DNA from: Vombatus ursinus
Taxonomy: Eukaryota; Chordata; Mammalia; Diprotodontia; Vombatidae
DNA: 64,000 nucleotides
Direction of reading: 5' to 3'
Assembly: GCF_900497805.2 (NCBI RefSeq)
Contig: NW_020944355.1
Span: forward strand, 2,876,305-2,940,304
Within the stretch, counting starts at the first letter, position 1; every line of letters begins with the position of its first letter. The notes beneath the pieces were generated by a model. The model had not been told where the DNA came from. It was given only the letters and a program-made list of their open reading frames with translations, and made no database searches. Both the position numbers and the translations under genes were made by a program. Below, piece by piece: positions 1 to 10,434 of the stretch.

Positions 1-335
1 CAGAAATAGTATTACTAGGCATAAAACCCAAGGAGAACAAGGATAAGAAAAGCACCATATATACCATATTTGTAGTGGTACTTTTTTGGAGGAGAATAGA
101 ACTCAGAAAAAAAAAAAGAAGATACCCACTGACTAGGGAATAGTTGAGCCCAATCCTGGTGCACCAAGACAACAGAATATTATGGTGCTATAAAAAGCAA
201 TAAATATGAATAATATAATAAGGTATGTAAAGAAACAAACTGGTGAAAAGTAAAATGGGAAGAATCACAGGAAACAATATCTACAACGAATGCAACAATA
301 TAAACTGAAAGAAAAAACAAACAGTTCAGTGTTGG
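1..335 (+). mobile_element. L1 LINE 3' UTR fragment
   Basis: Matches the marsupial L1 3' region by order of phrases: a decayed 'tactaggcataaaaccca', then 'gactagggaatagttga', 'ggtgctataaaaagcaataa', and a 'caggaaacaatatctacaacga' segment. The same phrases recur in order in the copies at 11.9-12.2 kb and 43.2-43.5 kb. It is truncated by the window edge. Confidence 0.65.
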
Positions 336-429
336 CTGATGGAGCCTACAACTGCATATGAGAAGAAGCAGCAGTTTGATCTTCTGGGTTAGATAGAGAC
401 TAGGAAATGAGCAGGAATATAATAATAAT

Positions 430-665
430 AATCACAACAACAATATTAATAATGTTATCTAAATTATATAGCTCTTACTATGTGCTACAACAAACTTGGG
501 TAAACGCAATTATTTTCCCAGTTTACAGAGGAAACTAAGACAAACAGGATAAGTGACTTGCCCAAGGTCACACAGTTTGTAAATAAATATCTGGGCCACA
601 TTTGAACTCAAGTCTTCCTGACTCCAGGCACTGTGTTCGATCCACCACACCACCTAGTCGCCTTC
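430..665 (-). mobile_element. MIR-type CORE-SINE, minus strand
   Basis: Reads as the reverse complement of a MIR/marsupial-MIR element: 'tttacagaggaaactaag', 'gtgacttgcccaaggtcaca', 'tttgaactcaagtcttcctg', then 'ccaccacaccacctag' at the tRNA-related head. It is moderately diverged. Confidence 0.8.
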
Positions 666-1134
666 AAATAGAAGGTAGCAGCAGATGTATGTGTTTCTAA
701 CTATAGAACAGGGACCGAGATTTAGCACACAGACTCAGGATGGGGCCTAAAGATAAGTAACCAGGGCAGGGTGCTCAGAACAAGCAGTTCTGTTCTGATT
801 AGCAGAGATTACTATCTACATATGACAGAAGCTGTGCCCAGAAGCTGTCTACTGGAACTTCAATCAGGGCAATCTCCTGCCACAGAGACCCAAACAAGCA
901 TCAGTAGCAAAAGAAACTACAAACCTACTTAGAAGGTGGATTGTGAAGGGGGGATAGGGATGAGAAGAGAGTTAAAAGGAAATAAAGAAAGAACAAGAAT
1001 ATATGACTGGGGTCTGGGAAAGAGGAAGAGAAGAGGGAAGGTATGAGAAAGTAGATTGTATCACGTATAGACCAAGCATGCACCATATTCTGTATACTCC
1101 CTGTCTCTTACCAACTTTTCTTCTTTAGAAAGAG
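666..1134. other. Unclassified purine-rich sequence
   Basis: No gene or repeat family recognised. The second half (about 960-1,060) is AG-rich on the + strand. It may be decayed L1 sequence, since L1 follows directly, but I cannot support that from the bases. Confidence 0.4.
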
Positions 1135-1875
1135 GGGGACACAGTATATAGAGAAGAAAAAGCATAAGAAAACAGAATAGAGGGAAATACTCAATTAACA
1201 ATATATAAATGAGAATGAGAAGAACTCACCCATAAAATAGAAGAAGATAGCAACATGAACTAGAAAGCAGAATCCAACAACATGTTTTTTTTTTGTTTGG
1301 TTTGGTTTTTACAAGAAAAAACTTAAAATATAAAGATTCACATAGAATGAAGGGGCTACAAAAAAAATCTACTGTGCTTCAGCTGATCTAAAAAAAAAAA
1401 AAAGTAGGGGTAGCAATCATAAAGGCAAAGCCAAAAATAGATCTGGTTAAAAGAGATATATAAGGAAACTATATTATGCTTAATGGCACTATAGGCAACA
1501 AATTAATATCAATATGTAAAATAGACAGACCAAATGGCAGAATATCTAAATATTTAAATGTTAAATGAGTTACAATGAGGAATAGACAGTAAAACAGTTG
1601 GGGATCTCAATGTATCGCTCTCAAACCTAGACCAATCTGACCAAAAAAAAAAAAAAAAAAAACAAGGAAATTAAGAACATGAATAGAATTTTAGAAAAGT
1701 TAGATATGATAAAAATCTCTGGCAATTCTCATAATTTGCATAATATGCATAAAATGCACATAAATCTGATTTCAGCTGCTGGCCAGAAAAGTACAGGAGA
1801 AAAAAAGGTGGTATTAGGTGACAGTAAAACTGAGAGACCAAAAATATCTTCTTCTTCAAAACTGGAATGATCAAT
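1135..1875 (+). mobile_element. L1 ORF2 endonuclease-domain fragment
   Basis: Decayed L1 ORF2 from the endonuclease domain. Recognisable pieces in order are 'gaactcacccataaaatag', 'tactgtgcttcagctga', 'gtaggggtagcaatcat', 'aaaatagatctggttaaaag', 'gaatagacagtaaaac', 'ggggatctcaatgtat' and 'ttagaaaagttagatatgat'. These correspond to the YYASAE...GVAIM...KIDL...GDLN and LDMI motifs of L1 endonuclease. Several A-tract expansions (up to 19 A at about 1,643) and frame breaks mark it as an old copy. Confidence 0.7.
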
Positions 1876-1973
1876 CTTGTCTTGTCCCCCAGTCTCCAAA
1901 CACAAGAAAACGTACCTCCCTCCATTTATTGGAAATGTGAGGGGTTATGGGTGTACAACACAAGACATACTGT

Positions 1974-1981
1974 GTGTATAC

Positions 1982-2021
<40 letters not shown>

Positions 2022-2026
2022 ATAAC
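1974..2026. repeat. (TA)n microsatellite
   Basis: About 17 TA units, flanked by TATG/GTAT variants. Confidence 0.95.
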
Positions 2027-2047
2027 TGTCTCAGTTGATACGGTGTT

Positions 2048-2300
2048 TTTTGTTGGTGCTGTTGTTTAGTCATTTCCAGCTGTGTCCAATTCTTCGTGAC
2101 CCCATTTGGGGCTTTCTTGGTAAAGATACTGGAGTGGTTTACTATTTCCTTCTCCAGTTCATTTTACAGATGAGTAAACTGAGGCAAACAGGGCGAAGTG
2201 ACTTGCCCAGGGTCACATAGCTAACTAATAAGTGTCTGAGGCCAAATTTGAACTTAGGTCTTCCTGACTCCAGGCCCAGAGCTCTATCTACAGTTAGTTA
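2048..2300 (-). mobile_element. Mar1-type CORE-SINE, minus strand
   Basis: Nearly complete copy in reverse orientation. It contains 'tcttcgtgaccccatttggg', 'ttcttggtaaagatactgga', 'ccttctccagttcattttac', 'gtgacttgcccagggtcaca' and 'gtcttcctgactccagg'. The long 'ttggggttttcttggcaaagatactgg' style segment distinguishes this marsupial family from plain MIR. Confidence 0.85.
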
Positions 2301-2499
2301 CAGGTCAGTTTTGTTTAACTGATTTTTCTTTCTTCTTTCTTTTCTTTTTCTTTTTTGTTATAAGGTATAGATTACTGGGTAACAGAAAGGAAGGGGGTAA
2401 TATATTTGGAAATAAGGGTGATGTAAAAACAAAAAGAAAGAAAAACTTCATGTTTTTAAAAATGCAACAAACAAGAAGGAATCTGATTGTTTTTCATTA

Positions 2500-2645
2500 T
2501 GTCCTTAGAAATGAGCAAACTGAAGTCTGAGTCGTTAAGCTATTGAGCCCATGGTCACACGGTCATTCCACACTTAACCTTGCTCTTCGGACCCAGGCCA
2601 GGGCTCCTTTAACTCCATCCCTGTAATCTGCGCTCTCTCCCAGAT
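2500..2645 (-). mobile_element. MIR fragment, minus strand
   Basis: Diverged reverse-orientation MIR: 'gagcaaactgaagtctgag', 'cccatggtcacacggtca', 'acccaggccagggctcctt'. Confidence 0.5.
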
Positions 2646-2821
2646 ACGCATTTCCTAAGTAGCTGAGGGTTGTTGAAATTTGCTCTTTTAAAGCAATTTT
2701 CTGATATGCCTTTATCCAGTATAGGTGGAGTGAACTGTGTCAGGAAATGTGCAAAAGATGAAGGCTGCATGAAGTACAAATATTAGTTAGGTTATGATGC
2801 AGTATAAAAAAGTTAAAAAAA

Positions 2822-2990
2822 TGGGGCAGCTAGGTGGTGCAGTGGATAGAGCTCCAGCCCTGGATTCAGGGGGACCTGAGTTCAAATCTGGCCTCAGACA
2901 CATAACACTTACTAGCTGTGTGACCCTGGGCAAGTCACTTAACCCCATCGCATAGCTAAACAAAAAAACAAAAAAACAAAAAAAAAAGTT
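2822..2990 (+). mobile_element. WSINE-type tRNA-derived SINE, young copy
   Basis: Full-length-looking SINE with head 'ggggcagctaggtggtgcag', body 'ggacctgagttcaaatctgg' and 'gtgtgaccctgggcaagtca', and a CAAAAAA-type tail. It is flanked by matching AGTTAAAAAA-containing sequence on both sides, so a target-site duplication is likely. Low divergence from the other WSINE copy (45.7 kb) suggests a recent marsupial insertion. Confidence 0.88.
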
Positions 2991-3271
2991 AAAAAATGGG
3001 ACTTCTCTGACTAGACTTTATAAAGGCCAATGTCTGAGCTTAGATACAAATTTACATATCACAACAGGTATTCTCTCTTTCACATTTCTGTCCTAATTAA
3101 CTAATGTAAATGCAATAAGCCTCTGAAATATGTTAAATAAGTTCTTTCTACTATATAAAAATGTAGTTTTCTTCTTTCTAAAATAGTTGTAGTCTCATTT
3201 TGCATTCACTCAATATATTAACGTAAGAGAGGCATAATGCTGGAGTAGATAAAGGCCAAAGATTCAAGTGG

Positions 3272-3545
3272 AGAAGACAAGTCAAGTCAACAAGTATTTA
3301 TTAAGCATCTACTACACTCAAGGCACTGTATTAACCCTGGAGATACAAGGAAAGAACAAAAAGAAGAAGAAGAAGCCCTGCTGTCAAGGAAGGAGACAAC
3401 CTAACTATGAACAGACAAGATATATACAAGGTAAACTGGAGAGAAGGCACTAAGATTAAAGGGAACTAGAAAATGCTTCTTGCAGAAGGTGAGACATCTG
3501 AGATCTGAAAGAAGAAAAGCCAAGAAAAAAAGAAGAGCAAGAGAG
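3272..3545 (-). mobile_element. L2 LINE 3' end, minus strand
   Basis: Reverse complement of the L2 3' end: 'caacaagtatttattaagca', 'aggcactgtattaaccctgg', 'gagatacaaggaaag', then the upstream segment 'agaaggcactaagattaaag'. Same order as in the longer L2 at 3.7-5.0 kb. Confidence 0.8.
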
Positions 3546-3711
3546 TACCAGGAGGAGGTGAGGGTGGTGGTGGTGTGGAAATAGGAAGCCAGAAGTTGCC
3601 ATGTGTCACCGTAAGCTTAAATGACTTGTAATCATCTGGTAAGGAAGTGTCACAGGCAGCTTGAACCAAGGTGTTCCTGACACACCCACCCCAACTGTCC
3701 CCTGTTACCAC

Positions 3712-5048
3712 TCAATCAAACAACACTGACTAAGCACCTACAGAGTACCAGGCACTCTGCTAAGTGCTGGGGATACAAATACAAATGAAAAACAAAGACA
3801 AATTCCTGTCCTCAAGGAGCTTACAAGCTGATGCTGGAGACAACATACAAACAAATACATACAAAACAAGCTACATACAGGACAAATAGGAAATAATGAA
3901 CAGAGGGAAGGCACTAGAATTAAGAGGGATTGGGAAACATTACCTGTAAAAAATGGGATTTTAGTAGAGACTTAATGGAAGCCAGGAAAGTCAGGAGGAA
4001 GAGTTGAGGAAGGAAAGTTTTCTAGGCATAGGGGACAGCCAGAGAAAATGACTGGAGGTAAGAGATGAAGTGTCTTATTCGAGGAACAGTGAGGAGGCCG
4101 GGGGTCACTACATGTCAGGCAGTAAGGTGTAAGAAGACTAGAAAGGTAGGAGGGGGCTAGGTTAGGAAGGGTTTTGAGTATCACACAAAGCATTTTGTAT
4201 TTGATCCTGGAGGTGATCAGGAGCCACTACCGTTTACTGAGTGGGGGTGTCACATGGTCGGATCTGCACTTTAGGAAAATCACTTTGGTGACGAAATGAG
4301 AGATAGACTGGAGAAGGGAGAGACTTGAGGCAGGCAGGCCCACCAGCAGCCTGGGACAACTGTCTAAGCATTAGGTGATGATGACCTGAATCACAGTGGT
4401 GGCAGCGTCAAAGGACAGAAGAAGGAAAACACAAGAGACGTTGCAGAGGTGAAATCGACAGCTAGGCAACAGCTAGGATATGAGGGGTAAGACACAGTGA
4501 AGAATCTGGGATGACTTCTGGGTTGCTAGCCTGAGGGAGTGAGAGGGTGGTATTGCACTCTCTATAGTAACAGCAAAAGTAGATCGGTGGGGGAGAGAAG
4601 GTTTAGCGGAAAAGATAATTAGTTTATTAGTTCTATTTTGGACATGGTTAGCTTAAGATGCTACTGGACATCCAGTTCAAGTTCTGAAAGACAGTTGGAA
4701 ATTTGAGATTGGAGGTCAGCAGAGAAGTTGAAGCAGGATAAGGTGATGTGCCAATCATTAGCATAGAGGTGATCATTAAATCCAGGGGAGCTAATGAGAT
4801 CACCAAGTGAAGTAGTGGAGAGGGAGAAAAAAAAAGAGGGCTCAGACCAGGACTCTGAGAGACACCTACGGTTAGAGGATGCGCTCTGACTGAGGACCCA
4901 GAAAGGGAGACGAAGAAGGAATGGTCAGATAGGTAGGAGAAGAACCAGGATGGGGGGGTACCAAAAACCTTAGAGAAAAGAGAGGAACAAGGTAGAGAGA
5001 GTGATCAGCAGTGTCAAAGGTTGCAGAGAAGTCCTGACTAAATGTAAA
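3712..5048 (-). mobile_element. L2 LINE, RT C-terminal half and 3' end, minus strand
   Basis: Longest L2 in the window, about 1.3 kb. From the 3' end (3,712) it runs through the typical 'gcacctacagagtaccaggc' and 'ctcaaggagcttacaagctg' segments into reverse-transcriptase coding sequence. On the minus strand 4,872-5,120 contains SATFDTADHSLYLVPLFSL, matching the L2/CR1 RT motif (AFDTVDHSLLL). Multiple stops show it is dead. Confidence 0.88.
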
Positions 5049-5216
5049 CTCACTATTTAAAAAAATGAAATTGTCTTTTTTTAAAATTGTGAACTTTACA
5101 ACCATCAAGACACATTTCAAATTACAAAGAACAAGAAAATGGCTTGACTGGATTCAGAAATGTGCATGTATGCACACACACAGTCACAGACACAGTCATT
5201 CTGCCACCAAATATGT

Positions 5217-5270
5217 TATTTATTTATTTATTTGTTTGTTTGTTTGTTTTTATTTATTTATTTTTAGTTT
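5217..5270. repeat. (TTTA)n/(TTTG)n tail of the HAL1-like element
   Basis: Interrupted TTTA and TTTG tetranucleotides forming the A-rich tail of the minus-strand element. Confidence 0.85.
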
Positions 5271-6083
5271 CCAAAATTTACTTCCAGAAGATTTTGAGTT
5301 CCAAATTTTCTCCCCATTTCGCCACTCCTTCCACCCCAAAACAGCATGCATTCTGAATACCCCTTCCCCTAATCTGCCCTCCCTTCTATCACTCCCCCTT
5401 CTCTCATTTCTTTCCCCTTCTATTTTCCTGTAGGGCAGAATAGATTTCTATACCCCACTGCCTGTATATCTTATTTCCCAGTTGTATGTAAAAACAATTT
5501 TTATTTGTAAAAAAATATTTTTTCTTAAAGCTTTGGGTTCCAAATTCTCTCCCTTCCTCACTCCCCACCAACCCTCATTGAAATGGCAAGCAACTCAATA
5601 CAGGTCATACATGTGTAGTCATGTAAAACACTTCCATAGCAGTCATGTTGTAAAAGACTAACTATATTTCCCTTCATCCTATCCCAGATCCTGTTTATTC
5701 TATTCTCTCTTTTGACCTTGTCCCTTCTCAGAAGTGTTCGCTTCTGATTACCCCCTCCCCCAATCTGCCCTCCCCTCTATCATCCCCCCTCTCTCTTATC
5801 CCCTTCTCCCCTATTTTCCTGTAGGGTAAGATAGATTTCCATACCCAATTAAGTGTGTAGGTTATTCCCTCCTTAAGCCAAATCCGATGAGAATAAGATT
5901 CACTCATTCCCTCTCACCTTCCCCATTTCCCTTCCACTGTAAAAGCTTTTTCTTGCCTGTTTTATGTGAAATAATTTACCCCATTCTACCTTTCCCTTTC
6001 TCCTTCTCCCAGTATAATCCTCTTTCACCCCTTAATTTTATTTTTTAGATATCACCCCTTCATCTTCAACTCACCCTGTGCCC

Positions 6084-6140
<57 letters not shown>
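6084..6140. repeat. (TATC)n microsatellite
   Basis: About 14 perfect CTAT units inside the HAL1-like 3' UTR. Confidence 0.95.
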
Positions 6141-6664
6141 ACATATATTTTTTCCTTCCAACTACCTTAATACTGACAAACGTCTCATAAGTTACAAATA
6201 TCTTTCCATGTAGGAATGTAAATAGTTCAACTTTAATAAGTCCTTTATGATTTCTCTTTCCTGTTTACCTCTTCATGCTTCTCTTGAGTCTTGTATTTGA
6301 AAGTCAAATTTTCTATTCAGCTCTGGTCTTCTCATCAAGAATGCTTGAAAGTCCTCTATTTCACTGAATGTCCATTTTTCCCCTAAAGGATTATACTCAG
6401 TTTTGCTGGGTAGGTGATTCTTGGCTGTAATCCTATCTCCTTTGACCTCTGGAATATCATATTCCAAGCCCTCCAGTCCCTTAATGTAGAAGCTGCTAAA
6501 TCTTCAAGTAAGTCATATAAAGCATTAATCCCCCATTTGATCACCAGCCCTGCTTTTTAAAAAGTCAATTCTCCAAGTTTATACAGGTGAATTATTATTG
6601 AATGAACCAAATGATATGGTTTTCTATTTGCCCTACTCTGGGTAGAAAATAGGTTGATCACTTT

Positions 6665-6755
6665 CAACTACACACATACATACACACACACATCTATACA
6701 GATATGCATGCATATATGCATATGCACAGCACATGTAAATATGTGTATATGTGTT
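6665..6755. repeat. CA/AT-rich alternating low-complexity tract
   Basis: Imperfect 'cacacatacatacacac', then 'gatatgcatgcatatatgca'. Alternating purine-pyrimidine. Confidence 0.7.
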
Positions 6756-6781
6756 CTATTTAGAGTAGTCAAATGAAATGG

Positions 6782-6845
6782 AGTAAGACAACATTTATTA
6801 AGCACCTGCTACATGCAAAGCACTGTGTATAAGTTCAAGATTAAG
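6782..6845 (-). mobile_element. L2 3'-end fragment, minus strand
   Basis: 'acaacatttattaagcacct' and 'caaagcactgtgtataag' match the reversed L2 terminus. Confidence 0.6.
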
Positions 6846-7204
6846 GGCAACTAACTTAAAGAATGTGTCTAAAGGTTTAAGTAATGAAAGTTTGGATGGG
6901 TAGAGAAAAGCACATATCCTTGGTAGCCCTGAGCACTGAAAAGCACTTCTGAGTAGCCATGCACTGAATCAGTTACTTCTCACTGTTTTTGTCCATTGTG
7001 ATTACAATTCAACATCATGCATTTACATCATTTTTCAGACAGATGTTCAACTATCAGATGCAACAATGATCTTAAAGAGAAATACTGTGTATCCCAGTTC
7101 AAAATCTCCTACAAAACATTCTTTTGTGAAATGAGGGAATTATTTAGTAGATAATGCTTTTTGTTTATTTGTTTTATACCTCAAATGAAACTTCAAGAAT
7201 ACTG

Positions 7205-7405
7205 ACTACATTACTGAAGCAGCTTCTGAGACACTAGGTGATCCTGGGCAAGTCACTTAATCTCTAGCTATGTCTTTTTCTTCATCTGTAAAATGGGGGT
7301 AATAATAGCATCTACCTCCCAGGTTTGTTGTGAGGATAAAATGAAATAATATTTATAAAGTGCTTTGTAAACCTTAAAGTGCTATCTAAATGCTATCATC
7401 ATTAT
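7205..7405 (+). mobile_element. Marsupial MIR, plus strand, 3' two-thirds
   Basis: 'gatcctgggcaagtcactta', 'tcatctgtaaaatgggggta', 'tttgttgtgaggataaaatg', then the marsupial-type end 'taaaccttaaagtgctatct' with 'atcattattattacc'. Confidence 0.85.
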
Positions 7406-7484
7406 TATTACCATTAGTCGTGGTGGAGGTGTTATTCAACAGAAAGCATATAAGGCCATTTGAGCCAAGTCAGAAAACAAATAA

Positions 7485-7690
7485 CAATATTCATATAGGC
7501 AAGATTATAAGTCATACAATCCAGCCTCGTCATTTTGCAGATGACAAAACAGGACCAGAGAGGGAAAGAAACTTTGCTATGGTTAGACAGTAGCAATTGG
7601 CAAAGCCAGGATCCATATTTTTACTCCACATGTCAAATGCAGTGTACTCTGCAGTACAGTATATGACTCTATCTGCTGTTAATGCTCTTT
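7485..7690 (-). mobile_element. THER1/MIR-type SINE, minus strand
   Basis: 'acaatccagcctcgtcattt', 'gcagatgacaaaacaggacc' and 'ggcaaagccaggatccat' follow a reversed THER1. Diverged. Confidence 0.6.
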
Positions 7691-7827
7691 CAAAATTCTT
7701 AATCAGTCTAAGTAATCACTAACATATTTTAAAGGTATAAAGGTGGGAGGAGACAGTATTGGTGAGAAAAAATATGTCTAATATTCAAAAAATATTTAGA
7801 AAAGAATTTAATCTTTATTTATAAAAG

Positions 7828-7960
7828 AACATAGGATTTCTGGATGGAGAGGGCCTTCAAGAGAAAAGAGCTTTATCACGAGGATAAAAATAAGGAAACA
7901 GAGGCCCAGAGAGGTGATGTGGTAATATGGAGCACAGCCAGATTCCAAAAGGTCTTTTAT
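7828..7960 (-). mobile_element. THER1-type SINE fragment, minus strand
   Basis: 'aggatttctggatggagagg' and 'aaacagaggcccagagaggt' match the reversed THER1 3' half. Confidence 0.6.
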
Positions 7961-7987
7961 ATTCTCATTTATTGTTAAGAATCAAAA

Positions 7988-8112
7988 TAATTAAGCTCCT
8001 CGAAAAAAGGAATTGTTTTTGCCTTTCTTCATATCCCTGAAATTTAGTGCAGCACCCAGCATACAGTACATGTTTAATAAATGTTTGTGCACTGATTCAT
8101 TGGTTGATTGAA
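7988..8112 (+). mobile_element. L2 3' end, plus strand
   Basis: 'aagctcctcgaaaaaaggaa', 'agcacccagcatacagtaca' and 'tttaataaatgtttgtgcac' are the forward L2 terminus, ending in ATTGGTTGATTG repeats. Confidence 0.8.
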
Positions 8113-9844
8113 AATTAGGTGACTTTACATTAGTCAATTAGAATGACACAGACTAGTCAATGAGAAATAAATTCGTTTTATAACCTTTTCTTTACCCTAC
8201 TATTACTTCTGCTCCTTCTTCCCATGAGCCTTTTAACAACCTACAAGTAATTTCTTTTCTTGAATCCTGGCACAAGACTGATTTCTTTGGGAAAGTCATC
8301 TTAGAATCCTCCCAGAAGAGAGAGACCAGGCTTTTCAACTCCCAGGATACAGGTCCTCTTCTTTGAGGACAATATCACCCATATTGCTTTTATTTTAAAT
8401 AAAAGCTAGATCTCACCTTTAATGGACCTTTTTTTTTTTTTCTTCAAGAGATTGAAGTCAAACTCTTTTTTCATTAAATTAATTGGTTATAATGAAAGGA
8501 CAGCTCCACACTTGCCTACTTGGGCTCTTCTAGGAAAATAAGTCTGCCTTCATTTGATCCTGCCTTTTCAGAACTCTCAGTTTATTTTGTTCCAGAAATT
8601 GAGACTTCTCAGAATCAAAACATTAAAGTACTATTTTAAAATTCTTTATACTGTTTTAACTTCAGAATTTCTCTTCATTAAGTTCATGCAAAAATCATTC
8701 CCTATAATGTAAATGCCCCATAGATCAAGAATACTTATATGAATGTATTCATATTTCATGCTAATTAGTCCTATACACATAATCTTTCCCTCTTGTGTCC
8801 ACTACATGTGTGTCTGTCCTAGACTGCTCATTAAATCTGCGATAGTTCATCTGAGCAGTGTATCACTATGTCTGAATTAGACATTCCAAAAAGGGAGGCC
8901 TGTGTGCTTCCTTCCTCTTGTGCATTTCTTACAAAATCTTTACAAGGCAAGCTCTGGTCATGTTGTAGAAATAATGCATTCAGTAGTCCCTATGTTCTGT
9001 AAGTGTATAAACAAGGTTATCACAATGGTAGATGGGTAACCTCAGTGTCTTGATTGTGCATGCAGGTAAAATGGCCAATATCTGACAAGGCCAGAGAAAC
9101 AGCAATCCTTATTCTTTTTAATGGGGACCTCTGAGACCAACACTATCTAGAAAAATATCAAGCTCCCTGGTACAGGGAAATTTTTCCTAGATTATTGTAT
9201 AACCAAGTCTCATGTTTCCTATAAAAGCCAAAGCAAAACTTTTGCCCCACCCCAAAACAAAAAAGAATATATTTTTTTAAAAACTGTTTCAAAAATTAAA
9301 AAAAAAACAGAGTATGTTCAGCAGTTACCATGACAATATATTCTTACCTTCACAAATCTAGCTTGTCCTAAGTGACAGAAGAATGTTATGTTAAAGTAAT
9401 ACAGTGGTGCAGGGGACTCTGGTATGGATTAATTTTTAAATCATTACATGGCTGAAGTTTCATTTTTATCTTTTTTCCCCCAGCTGTGTGTTATGAAAGA
9501 ACATTGCTAGAGGAGGAAGTTTTTTTACTTTCTTTTCAGAACTAGTTCTGTGCAGTTCCAAGGTGAGAGATTCTACGGTCTCGACAATACCACATTGATT
9601 TTCACTTTCCTATTCTTTGAAACCTTAGGATAACAACATTTTGTTTTAAGGCCCTAGCTCATACACTGCATAGGCTGTTGCTTGTTGGTAATTTTTTAAG
9701 GTCTATCAATACAATGAATATTTCTACTCAGAAAGTCGAGAATAACATGAAAAGTTCTAGGAATCAAGTTCGCAAAAACAGAATGTTTGGGGCTTTCCAC
9801 TGATCTTTTTTTCCTTCTTTTTTCTGTTCCATACTTTTCCTTGC
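8113..9844. other. Repeat-poor intronic sequence
   Basis: No gene, RNA or repeat family recognised. AT-rich with short A tracts near 9,270-9,310. Nothing coding-like on either strand. Confidence 0.5.
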
Positions 9845-9950
9845 TAGATTAAAAACTCTTGGAAAACTCTTATCTGCTATGTCTTATCTACACTCACATC
9901 TTCCTAGTGTTCTACACATGGTAGGTACTTAATAAATGTTTATGGTATTC
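9845..9950 (+). mobile_element. L2 3'-end fragment, plus strand
   Basis: 'ttctacacatggtaggtact' and 'taataaatgtttatgg' match the forward L2 end; the 5' part is weak. Confidence 0.6.
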
Positions 9951-10434
9951 GTAGTTTGCTCATAAAAATAGAATTGTATTGTACAGATATAATTTTAAAT
10001 ACACAAAGTCTGGAAGTACAATTCACATTTCCTGTCTAAAACTGATATTTCGGATTCCTAAAAATATCTGCTATTGCTAAGCTAAAACAGCAAAATACTT
10101 CCATTAACTTAAAAAAAAATGTAAGCCCATTATGCTGAAAAAATATTCCTTTCAGAATCTCTTATTTATATATTAATACTCTTCAAAAGGAGGCAGAAAA
10201 AAGTTCAACTGGGAACTTCCTGGAAAATGGTAGATTGTCCTCACAATAATTAGAATGTACCTTACAGAAAAATATAAAATGCCTATTATTAAAAGAGCAA
10301 GCTTGAGAACTTTGGGGTGACATGAGCAGCAAGAGGGCAGAATAGTCACTTTTTCCAGACCCCTTTAACTGTCTTACCTATCCCCCAAAAGGAATTATGG
10401 GCATGTGTAAAGCAACCTCTCCCAACTGGTATCT

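Larger units (their letters stand above)
5215..6505 (-). mobile_element. HAL1-like (half-L1) element: ORF1 C-terminus plus 3' UTR
   Basis: On the minus strand, 6,273-6,467 encodes the end of L1 ORF1 (EYDIPEVKGDRITAKNHLP..., PLGEKWTFSEIEDFQAFLMR, RPELNRKFDFQIQDSREA). It is followed not by ORF2 but by an AG-rich 3' UTR and an A-rich tail (5,217-5,270). The same ORF1 end occurs in the element at 42.6-42.8 kb. The UTR carries a (GATA)n tract and two related copies of a roughly 100-bp block. A half-L1 (ORF1-only) layout is known in mammals; assignment to a named subfamily is not possible here. Confidence 0.75.

Noticed and set aside
4872-5120. 82-codon minus-strand frame as a host exon
   Set aside because: Contains the L2 RT motif TFDTADHSLYL and sits inside a continuous L2.
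6273-6467. 64-codon minus-strand frame as a host exon
   Set aside because: It is the L1 ORF1 C-terminus, found again at 42.6-42.8 kb.
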